Shown here piece by piece: positions 11,667-22,700 of a DNA stretch of 64,000 nucleotides. This DNA is from Anaeramoeba flamelloides. Taxonomy: Eukaryota; Metamonada; Anaeramoebidae. Every line of letters starts with the position of its first letter. The first letter of the stretch is position 1. The stretch spans positions 1,299,001-1,363,000 of the forward strand of contig JANTQA010000008.1 in the NCBI GenBank assembly GCA_027625915.1, given 5' to 3'. Under the pieces are notes generated by a model. That model was not told the DNA's origin, did not search any database, and saw only the letters and a program-made list of their open reading frames with translations. Position numbers and translations under genes: made by a program.

Positions 11667-12237
11667 ATCCTTAAGGTTTACAATCCCTGAAATCTGAAAA
11701 AAGATTATCTTGTGTAGTTTGTGTAGTTACTTGTTAATTTGTTTCTTAGCTGATCGATCTTGTTCTTAGTATGGGTTTTAATAGTGGTTCAAAATAAAAT
11801 TTTTGATAATTTATTGTTTTTTTTTCCGAAATACGATTCGAAGAGTTTACGACTAATTTGCTCGAACAAAAGTTATAAAAAATGTGGTTTGTAGGTTGTT
11901 GATTGAAATTTTTAATTAAGTTTGGTTTTATTGGGAGCTTTTAAAAAAGAAATTTTTTTTCATTTAGTTAATTGACCAAAAAGTGAATCAAAATTTTCAA
12001 TTAACAACCCACACATCACATTTTTTATAGCTTAACTTGGTATATATTAATCTTACACTCTTCGATGAGGATTTCGGGAATAAAAACAATAAATTGTCAA
12101 AAATTGTTATTTTGAACAACTCTTAAAACCCATACCAAGTACAAGATCGATCATATAAATACTTGAATTAACAAATCACGACAACGTATTCAATGTAATC
12201 CTTTTTTCAAATTTCAGGGATTGTAAACCTCAAGGAT
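11667..12237. mobile_element. foldback element, AAGGTTTACAATCCCTGAAA family, copy 1
   Basis: Left end ATCCTTAAGGTTTACAATCC; right end its complement GGGATTGTAAACCTCAAGGA. Pairing continues inward with breaks (GATCGATCTTGT / ACAAGATCGATC; GGTTCAAAAT / TTTGAAC), so nearly the whole 571 bp can fold back. The centre near 11935 carries TTTTATTGGGAGCTTTTAAA. A second copy lies at 53799-54366 and a left-end fragment at 59411-59560. There is no open frame. Confidence 0.8.
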
Positions 12238-12289
12238 AAGGACATTTATGTGGAAATTTTATTTTCTGAAATGGATTAAAAAATTTTTA

Positions 12290-12560
12290 TAATTTTAATG
12301 AGGGTATACCCAATCAAAAACCAATCTGAAATGCGAAGCGATCAATCTCCAAAAATCAAAAATTAAAAAAAGACGGAAATTTTTAGAAATCAGAACCAAA
12401 GAGCGACACTCAGTTTCCAATATAAATTGCTGTTAATTATCGTTTTGAAAATAGATATGTTGTTTCAAAGTGTTGGTTCTCTGGGCATTTTTTAAGATCT
12501 ACAAAGATGATTTTTTTCATTTTTAAAAAGAGTTTTTTTCACAAGTAGTATAATACAAAA
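12290..12560. repeat. dispersed repeat fragment (related to 57395-57690)
   Basis: Shared blocks in order: TAATGAGGGTATACCCAATC-like start, AAAAACCAATC, CACTCA(G/A)TTTC, TTTGAAAATA, a TTCTCTGGGC / CTTTGAGGAGC region, TTTTTTTCAT and ACAAAATCC. A third, more diverged copy begins near 26041. Non-coding. Confidence 0.5.
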
Positions 12561-12814
12561 TCCCCCTATTCCAAATTTAGCGAGTTTTAAAACAAAACAT
12601 AAAATGGGATAAATTGAATTCAATCAATTTTATAGGAAAAAAAACAAATTATTTCAAATTGAAGAAATTTAAAGACCATCCCATTTTAATGTTTTCTGAA
12701 GTTTTTAAAACAGATCTTGTAGTCGAAAAAAGGATTAAATGGTTTGCAAATTCTGTGAAAGCTTATTTATTGCATTTTTTTGACAATATTTTACTTATTA
12801 GTTGAAAATTTAAA

Positions 12815-12920
12815 AATATTTTGTGGTTTAAAAAACTTTTAAAAAATTTGAAAAACACAAGGTAAAATAAAAAATTATTTTTTACAACTCTTCGTTTACT
12901 TACTTTCCACCTTAGACATT
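12815..12920. repeat. dispersed repeat fragment (partner 18975-19085)
   Basis: TTTGTGGTT(T/C)AAAAAACTTTT, then AAGGTAAAAT and (G/C)TTTACTTACTTTCCA-like blocks are shared with 18975-19085 in the same order. Non-coding. Confidence 0.55.
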
Positions 12921-14464
12921 GAAATATATTTATACTCTTCCACTAAATACTATTATATTTTAATAGGAGTTGAAAGTATGATTAGTAAGAGGATCTTGGT
13001 TTTCATGACTTATGAAGTAAACTTTTAAATCAGTCAGAAAAATATATTTTGTGAAATGATACAACTTTCAACAAAAAAAAATCTTTAAATTTTGTATTTT
13101 TTAAATACACTTAAATAATAAACACTATTATACATAACAATTCTGAAAAAAGTTCATCACTTTATGAGAACTTGATGGGAATTGAAAAAAAATGAAAATT
13201 TTTCAGTAATAGGCTTTAAATTTTTAATTTTAAGTTTTTTTTAATTTTCATTTGACTTATCTGAGAGATTATTTGAATCTATTTTTTTAATAATCTAAAA
13301 GTTAACATAATTTTTCAATTTTAAAATAGCATCAAATATTTCTTTCAAAAGATATTGCTAAATTAATAAAAAAAAATGATTTTTTTTCATTTTTTGTTAG
13401 GTTTTTTATCATTTTATTTTTTTCCAGGTTTGATTTTTTATATATTTCTCCTATTTTTTTCCGCAAATTGTATTAACATTCATTCTTTTTTCTTACCCAC
13501 TAGTCACATTAAAGTTTATTCTTTTTAATTTATTTAAAAAAAAATAAACACACTAAAAATAGCTGTTTTTTCAAAAGTCAAGAACTTTGAAAAAGAGGGT
13601 ACTAGAATCTTTATTTAGTTTAAAAGTTATATTTTTTTAATTACATAAAATTCTCACAACTTTATATAAATGATTTAGAAAAGATATATAACTGAAATCT
13701 AATATTTTTATTTGTCTAACTTTAATTTTCATAATTTATTTGTCACTTGTAGTGAATTTTTGTATAAAAAAACTTAAATTTTAAGTTTGGACAAAATATT
13801 TTTACTCAAACTTCTTTAACTTAAATAAATATAATTTTAAACATAAAATTAATTTCTTTTACTCATAAAATTAATAAATTTCCAAACAATTGGGAAATGA
13901 GAAAATGCCAAGATGGATTTTCTTTTTTTCCAAATTTGAATATTTGAAATTGGGATACTGATAAACCACTTTTTAATTTGTCATTGGAATTGTTCTTATT
14001 GAGATCAGGAGTAACTTTTTTTTTTTTGCTTTTTTAAATTGAGATCTTTTTGATTTTTTGTATAGTTTGAATTTTTCAACTAAATTAACTGCAATTTCAA
14101 AACACCCCCTTCCCAAACAAGATATTTGACGATTCAGGAAAAAATTCACTTTAAGTTACTAGATCATTAAAGTTAGTTTCAAAAAAATTGAGAATAATTA
14201 CAAAAATCTTAAAAAAAATTGAATTAATAATTTAAAAAACTTTATAAAATGAATATATACTTACCCTAAAATTGATTTAAAATTTAGTGTAACATTGGAT
14301 ATTTAATTAAATATTATCTTGGAACATGATGAACAAATAATTACTTTGATTATAAATAAGTGTTTAATGCTCTTAACCCAAATATTTTTTCACAACTATT
14401 ATGACAATCAATAATCATCGACTGATTTAATTAAAGACCCATTGAATCAGTTTTATAGCTACCG

Positions 14465-14489
14465 AATATATATATATATATATATATAT
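14465..14489. repeat. AT dinucleotide microsatellite
   Basis: Uninterrupted AT repeat of about twelve units. Similar runs lie at 18752-18778 and 20302-20322, the latter just upstream of an exon acceptor in the HSPA12-like gene. Confidence 0.9.
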
Positions 14490-15026
14490 TATGTTTTAAC
14501 AATGAGATCAAGTCAAAGTTTTAACATTTTGGAATAACCCTTAACTCAAACACTTAAACTTGAACTCGATTCGTTTTAAAAACCCTCAAAGATAATTCAA
14601 AAAAGTCATCTTGTGAAAAGATGAAAATTTCTGAATTAAAAGTAATATAAATGGATTAAAAGAACAGTTGGGAAATAATAATGATTTTTTACCATTTTAA
14701 AATCTACTTGATAGAAAAATTACCACCAGGAAATCTTATTTACAATTATTTGTATCAGGTATCACATATTATTCTTTTAAATAGAAATTGATATGAATTA
14801 TTATTTTCTTTATATATGACTCAGTGAGATAATAAGATATAAAAACACCAAAATAATTGTTTTAATATCCCGAAAAAAATGTAACATTACTTAAATATTT
14901 ATTAAAATGTTAAAAAAAATGTCAATGAAGATTAAAACAAACCTTTCTGAAATAATTAATGAAGTTCTAAATTATATGAGATATATATTGATAATATTTA
15001 TCATCAATTTCTTCTTTATTTAAAAT

Positions 15027-15588
15027 TTATCAATTTTATGGGAAAATTATTAAATTTCAAATTTGGTCAAATTTCAAAATTGGTCAAATTCTCATTTTTT
15101 TCAAAATAGTTAATTCCATTAAAATATATAAAACTGTTGGTATTTAAAAAACCCATTACTGGTAGGTTAAGGTATGCTAGGGAATGTTGGAGTATGTTTG
15201 AGGGTGGTTTGGATGATATATTAGAAAATTTTATAAAGTATTTAGAAAAAAAAATAATTAAGAGACCAATTAGACTTTTGCAACTTGTTTCAAGGGAAAA
15301 AATTTTCCACTTAACTTTGGTGGTTAAAATTGGATTTCGAACAAATTTTTATAAATATTTAGTATTGATGATTTCAAAATTTTGGATTTTCTACAATTTA
15401 GTATTAAAATACTACCAATTGCAAAATAATCTTTTTGCTTTTTCCTCCCACAACTATAAAAAAACATTAAAAACTTTCATACCAATGGAAATAATCAAGA
15501 AACTCTTCAAAAATATGAAAAATTCCAATTTGACCAATTTTGAAATTTGAACAAATTTGAAATTTAATAATATACCCAATTTTATCAA
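15027..15588. mobile_element. TIR-bounded element with a 137-codon open frame
   Basis: Arms of about 65-80 nt pair: TTATTAAATTTCAAATTTGG and TTTCAAAATTGGTCAAATTC at the left match inverted sequences near 15505-15588. Between them an open frame (15137-15550, plus) codes 137 residues beginning MVFKKPITGRLRYARECWSM. Its first 100 nt are strikingly G-rich for this window (15160-15225). I recognise no domain, and the second half is in the usual AT-rich style, so protein coding is doubtful. Confidence 0.6.
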
Positions 15589-15668
15589 ACTAAATAATCT
15601 TTTTTTTTTGAATTCAACTCATTATAAATTATTAAATATAAACAACTAAAATAAACTCCATTTCATTT

Positions 15669-15845
15669 AAGGAGCTAGTCTCTATTATTTTTTTTTTTTG
15701 ACCAATTTCTAAATAAGGATTCCTTATCTAGAAATATGTTTAATATTGAAAATAAACAGGGTTTTTCAGATTTAAGTAATTGCCAAAAAATTTTCTAAAT
15801 CTCTATTCAATTTAGGTAAAAAAATTTCATAGAGACTAGTTCCTT
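15669..15845. mobile_element. short MITE with AAGGARCTAGTCTCTAT ends
   Basis: Left end AAGGAGCTAGTCTCTATTA and right end (complement) AAGGAACTAGTCTCTATGA enclose 177 bp. Internal partial pairing involves AAATCTCTATTCAATTTAGG. Only one copy was seen here. Confidence 0.65.
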
Positions 15846-16786
15846 CAAGTAGACCAGCCAAAAATGAAAAATTCAATTTTTTTTAAGAACCATGCAACAT
15901 ACAATTGTACTGAAATGAAAAAATAATAAACTTCTGATTATAGTCTATAATCCTAAAAGAAAAATTATGAACAAACTATAAAATTTTCCAAAAAAAATTG
16001 TAAAAAAATTCTGACTATTTCAATGGAAAATTTATTGCAAAATTTCCTAATTTCTTTTTGAAATTAAAATAGTTAACAATAAGATTTTTTAATTTTAAAT
16101 GAATGAATTTTAAAAGAAAATACAAAGATTAACTTTTCTTAATGCTAATTTGGAGTTTTAAACATTTTTTTTTTTTAATTTGAATTGTTTCTTAAAAAAA
16201 GTTTAAAGAAAAATTAAAGAAAAAAAAAAAGAAAGAAAAACTAAAATTACACTAAATGAGAAAAAAAGGTTCTGATCTAAAAATTAAAAAGTTATTTTAA
16301 GAAGACTATTGGATTATACTTATAATATTTGTTCAATTTCTTCAATAAAACTGGGACCCTTTGACTTAAAAAGAATTTATATGATGTTTTTTTTATTTTT
16401 ACCAAAGAATCATTATTTTAAAAAAACAATTTGACTTTCTTCTTAATTATTTTAATCAATCAACTAGTAAACAAGAAATTTGAGGAACTGACACCAGCAG
16501 AACAATTATCTTGTTGAAATTTATTGTAACTATTACTAAATTTTTATTTTATATAAGTAAGGAAGATTGACTAACGTTTCTGATCTTCAACGTTAATATT
16601 TTAGTTAAAGATTTAATTTTTGTTGTATTTTTATGGTTAAAATTTTAATATTTTTTAAATATTGGATTTATTTCGTAAATTTGAATTTTGAAAATTAGTA
16701 ATATTGTCAATTTTAAACTCAAAAAGAATTCAATAAGAAAACTAAAAATAAAAAAATTAAATTTTTATTTTATGAAATAATAATTT

Positions 16787-19700
16787 TTAATTAATATTTG
16801 AATATTCAATTAGAGCTGGAAATATTTGCTGTGTATTTTTATTTATTGCACAAATATTAATAACCGTTTCTCCAAATTTAAAATCAAGTGTAATTTCTGC
16901 AAAATCAGTTGTTTGATTTTCAATACTTCTGATACTTTCAATTTTAGTTTTCCCAAAAAATTCAAATCCATCATCATCTATATAATAAGCTTTGCCATCT
17001 TCAAGATCGTTTTTTGTTTGAAAGATTTGCACAGTTAAATCTTGATCTTGAATAAGAAATGATTGTGGTGAGATCTAAACATTTAATGTTATTATTAAAA
17101 ATTGTAATAATGAGGGAAATTTATTATTAATTAAATAACAAAGAAAGAAATACAAATTTAAAAAAAAATCAATAATTAATAATTAAAATTCACAATTTTA
17201 TTTTATTACGAATTGTATTTACTTTTATATTCAAAAGAAATAAATTGTAACCAAATACAAACCATTAAAAAGAATTTTTTTTGATCAAGACAATGATGGC
17301 CTGATTAGATTAATTCAAGAAAAACAAAAATCAAATAAATAACCAAGTAATTTGAAAAAATATATTTGAATAAATTAAAAATAAACTAAATTCCAAAAAT
17401 TTGGACACAGTTTAAACAGTTGAAAGAATAGCAATAATCCACTTTACATTCAATTTTGCCAAGAATTTTGATTTTACAAACTATTTCATTTTTGTCTTTT
17501 TTGTTTTGTTTTCATTTCCTTTTTACTAATTACGTAATCTGTTTCGTTAGATCTGAAAATTTTTTTCGATGGTTGATAGAAGGTTAGTGCTGAGTTTGTT
17601 AAATTGAAAAATCACATACAATCGGTCGACCGTAACTTATCATTTGATCGATCAACAATTGTTGGTGAAAATTCATCAAATTTACCAATACATTTTTTGT
17701 TCAGCTCGTTTCATTATTTTGGACACACCAATTTTTATTTTTGAGTTTTATATTTTTTTCTTTTATTTGGATTAAAACGATTACTTATAAATACATTAAT
17801 ACTGGGTAACTTTAATGTGGTTTTATATTACTTTCGGAAAAATATAAGAAATTGAGTTTTTTTATATTTGCCTATTTTTGATTTTGGGTGTGTCCAAATT
17901 TTTGGAATGGGGTTTAAATCAAAATTGAATAAAAGTTGGATATTGCTACACTTTTAATACTTTTAACTATACCAACAATTTTAAATTAATGCTTTTAATT
18001 AGATCAAACCCCCAATTCATACTTTGGTTACACGAAACGAGTATAATTTATTTCCAAAAAAGCAAATCAACTTTATTTTAAAATATTTTTAATAAACTCC
18101 CTTTTGATATAACTATTTAAAGATCCAAATTTTTTTTTTACATTTATCAATTTCTTATTCTACAAAATACGAAAAAGCATTATTAATTGTTGAATGTAAA
18201 CGATTTTTCAAAAATATTTACTCGCTTTTTTATGTTATTGGGGGTTGTTTTATTAGGTTTTATCCCATATTCTTATCAAAAAAAATTTTCAATTTTTGGA
18301 TCAAAAACATTTTTTCGAAGTTTTTCTTTTATTTTTTTTTGTCTTTTTCTTTTTATTTCAATAATTTTTAATCTTTTTTTTTTCTTTTTCTTTTTCTTTT
18401 TTTTTTTTTCTTATTTAGTTTTTTTTTTCTTTTTTATAAGTAAGCCAAGTTGAGAAAAAAAAAGATTTTAGAAAATTCAAATAAAAACTAAGAAAATTGA
18501 GACAATGTAATGGGTTTAAAATTCAGATAATTATAAGTAAAAAATCTTCTTGTTAACATTTTTTTAGTGAAAGTTCAGTAATAAAAAATCAGTAATGCTC
18601 TTTTCAAAAATTGCGACTCACTTTTTTTGAGTTTTTAATTTGATATTTTTTAATTTTAATTTTTAAAATATCGAGCTTTTATAGTATTTATAATAATTAA
18701 AAAGTGAATTATTAATAAGATTGAAAAATTCATTGTTCTTGAATACAATAGAATATATATATATATATATATATATAGATATTCAATTTATTATTTTAGG
18801 TGGTTCACAATTTTTGAAATGGAGTTTATTTCCTTTTTGAGGACCATCCTAAAATTTATGTTCTGTGAGAACTAAAATACAATACGCTAGTCTATAGAAA
18901 TGATTAAAAAGCTAGTAAATTAACGGAAAACCAAAATATTGCAATTTTTGTTTTTTTTTTTGCTTTTTTGTTGAAAATTTATAAATCTTTTGTGGTTCAA
19001 AAAACTTTTAAAAATTTCAACAAAACAAAGGTAAAATTTAAATACATTTTTGTTTAGCTCTTGCTTTACTACTTTCCAACAATATTAAGGTAAATTTTAA
19101 ATTTGGATCTGGAAATCTTTTGACAAATATCACAAATTTTCGAAAAAAAAAAAAAAACCCTAAATTTTAATAAGATCTCTGGACTAAACAGTTCTTAAAA
19201 GTAAATAAATGTACTGTTAGTCATAAAAGTAATATTCACTGACAAGAAAATTATAATAGTACCTAATTATACTTCAATATTTTTGATTTTTATCCTCAAA
19301 AAACAAACATTAGCGGATATCATTTGATTGATTTTTATAATAAATTTGCATTGTTAATACTTATACCAACCATTTTAATTCATCAATTTTCGAAAATAAG
19401 AAAGAGATTTTTTTTTTTTAAAAAATCACAGAATTTCGATAATAAAATAGTAATGTTTGGAATTGAAATAATAATAATATTTAAAAAAAAAAAAGAAAGA
19501 AAGAAAGAAAGAAATTTACATAACCAACTTTGATTGGAACATTTTTTTTAATTAAAGGCTTAAATAAATCTTTACAAAGTGTATACTCACCCACATCTAT
19601 TTTTTTATCTTTTCTATGTTTTTTTTCATCAAAGGGTGAAAGCCATAATAAGCCATAATGATATTCATAGGTTCTGGAATAAAGTGTCATTGGGTTTAAA

Positions 19701-22700
19701 CCATATCTAACTGCCCCACACACGATTGTTTTTCCAGGATTTAAACCCACACGAACTGATAAATAATATGGTTCATTTTCAAATTTCTGTTTTATTCTAT
19801 GATAGAGCACTTCAGAATTCGTATAACTCCCAACCATTAGTATATATTTGACTTCATTCAATTGCTCTTCATGCTTTTTAAACAAGTCGTCTAAAGTCTT
19901 TAATACATTGTTTATTGGTGTTTCAAATAATGACAATAAAAATTGTTTTTTAATTTTAATACCGTCTGTTAGAATTTTCGATTTTTGTATGAATTTTGTT
20001 GGTTCACCTTGATATTTTTTATTCCATTCATCTACCAATTCGGTTAATTTTCTCCCACCAGTTAAATTTTCTTGAATATTTATTGTGGCAGTTGCTTTAG
20101 AATTTTGCCCATAATCAAGAGTAACACGATGCTTTTGTTCCACCCATTTTGAAAATAAATCGATATATTCAAAACTTTGCTCAAAATTATCATTTTGTAA
20201 AAATTCCTTTAAAAATTCAGTGAATTCTCTATCAATCGCACTTGAACCATAATTACCCCCTTTTGGTGGAATAATAACTTTGATCTATAATTATTCAAGA
20301 ATTATATATATATATATATATACATAAATATGTATAAATATTTTTGTTTGTTTGTTTGTTTATCAAGTTTGATAGAAAAAATATGAAAAAAAACCTTTTT
20401 AAAAAATTGAAAAAAAAATCTAAAAAATATTGAAAAATAATTTTTTTAAAACAAATAATTTAGATAAATAGAAACGAAGATATTTATAGGTATAAAAATC
20501 CATTGATTTCCCAATTTGAAAATCAACATAATATTTGATTTGAAAACGGAATTCCAGAGTTTTTTCAATCCCATACACCAATTTGTTATATTACAGAAAC
20601 TACATTAAAATTCAATATTGTTTCAAGATTTTGAGATTGCAATTTTTTCAATTTTTTTTATTTTTATTTTGTTGGTTAATTAGATCTTTTTTTCAACTTA
20701 AAATATTGTTAAATTCCAATTTCAAAAAACAAATAATTTTTATTTTAAAAGTCCAATAAATGTGTTTCACATTATTTCCCCCCTCTCATCTTAAACTAGA
20801 ATTTTATATTATCAACTGAAATTTTAATTAAAAACTACCCCATATTTTAATAATTCTGGAATATAATAGAGGTTTTGATGATAACACGCATTATCATGAT
20901 ATTAGCAAGAAATTCGCGATAATCTTAAAAAAATCCCGAAAAAACACAAAACCACATTAATCTACATTATCGCGAAAAATCATCAAATCGAGATAGTCCT
21001 ACTTTATCACGAAAAATCTTAAAATCACGATATTCCTCTTTTCGCGAAAAAATACAAAACCACATTAATCTACATTATCGCGAAAAATCATTAAATCGAT
21101 TTAGTCTTATTTTATCACAAAAAATCATAAAAATCTCGATATTCAACAAAATATCGTGATAAAATGAAAAATTATTTGTTTAAAATCGCCTTACAAAAAA
21201 TCCTCATGAATTTTACAAAGCCTTGAGACTTTTACAACGCCTTTCCCCTTTAAAAATGTTAAAAAATGTTTACAAGGCTTGTAAATTGTCGATTTTCGTT
21301 TGAAAGGTCTGAAAGACCCAAAGCTTTTAGAAAGGCATGAGATTTTTTGTAGTGGAAAAAAAAAATTTGTTTTCTTTCATTTTTTTTTTACCAAAAAGTA
21401 AAATCTCCTGGGAATTTTATGATCAAACAAATAACAATCATCCATTCCAACAATACACTTGAATATAAAATAGCTGTGTTTTTTTTATAATGGGATTATT
21501 ACCTTTACAAGTTAAATAACCAAAAAGACTAAAGAAGAATTTTCTTACTTATCGGTAATCAATCAAAAAAAAACCTTTAAACTCTAGTTGTGTTTTCTGT
21601 CCAATAAAAAGATGGAATAACAAGAAGAAAATTTCTGTACAAACAATCTTAATAATTGGTGATAATATGGGAAGGTTGTTGTGAAAGCTTTTGAAAAGTT
21701 ATCCCACTCCTTTTAACTTTCGGAGAATATTGAATATGTTTTAACCCTAAAACATATTCTTTAAAGAAACGGGTGAAAGGTTGGTTGTTTTTAGAAGCTC
21801 TTTTTATTCAACTCAATTTACAACACCTGGATTAACAGAGAAACTATTTATTTATCTTTAGTTATTATTGTTGTTGTTGATCTAAAAGGATCGATCGATA
21901 TGTCAACAAAATAAAAAAAAAAATACAATGAAAATCTTTGATCTGATCCTTGTTTGAATCAATTATCTTTTTTGTTAGTTTTTTAAAAGAATAACTTATA
22001 ATCACATAATCTGTTTTTTGATCAAAAAAAATTTCTTTTTAAAAATATTGCTGAATTAGCCCTTTTTCAATTTCTTTTTTTTTCTTTTTTTCTTGTTAAT
22101 TTTTTGTTTTTGCTTTTTAACCATAAATAAAATTTGGGCATGTCCTTCCCTTGAACAATGGATAATAACAAAATCTATGATTTTACGCTTAAATTTTTTT
22201 TTAAGAAAATTAAAGTAAAAGAATGTCTAGGGTGTAATTTTTACTTCTTCGCTAATATTATTAAAAAAAATAATTTTTTTTCACTTTAATTTTATTTTCA
22301 ATTCGAATATGAACTTTTGAATAAACGAGTTCAAAAAAAAAATCTGGATTGTTGTTGAACTAAAAGATTTCCTTTCAACTGTTTAAGAAATCACACTAAA
22401 GGGATAAAGCTACAACCTCAGGAAGCTTTATTTCAATTCATAAATAACATTGCAACAAACACAAGTTATTAAAAACACAGAAAAGTATGAGAATATAATA
22501 ATACATTTTTTTTGTTTCAATTTCAAATGATTTTCCATAACATTTAAACCAACTTTTAATAAAAAATACAATACTTTTATTTTATCAAACCATATTTTAT
22601 TTATTAATTTATTAATTTACTTAAAAATTTGTTAAAAACAAAGAATATAAAGTTTATATTTTTTTTCCTTTTCATTCAATATTATTGTTTAAAGGAGTAT

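Larger units (their letters stand above)
10661..16786. other. gene-free intergenic stretch rich in foldback elements
   Basis: Lies between the 5' end of RPL5 and the 3' end of the HSPA12-like gene. It contains a near-perfect hairpin (11374-11470), a foldback element (11667-12237), two dispersed repeat fragments (12290-12560, 12815-12920), a TIR-bounded element with an odd open frame (15027-15588), a short MITE (15669-15845) and an AT dinucleotide run (14465-14489). No host gene was recognised. Confidence 0.55.
17075..19519 (-). other. HSPA12-like intron 2, 2445 nt
   Basis: Begins GTAAATTTCTTTC and ends TGTTTAG on the minus strand, phase 0, joining KKNVPIKVGY to ISPQSFLIQD. It contains a mariner-type MITE (17384-17914), a composite inverted-repeat element (18203-18824), an AT run (18752-18778) and a dispersed fragment (18975-19085). 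Confidence 0.8.

Noticed and set aside
18187-18453. 88-codon open frame, hydrophobic
   Set aside because: Consists of poly-T translated as Phe/Leu within the composite repeat 18203-18824. The sister repeat at 6596 does not keep the frame.
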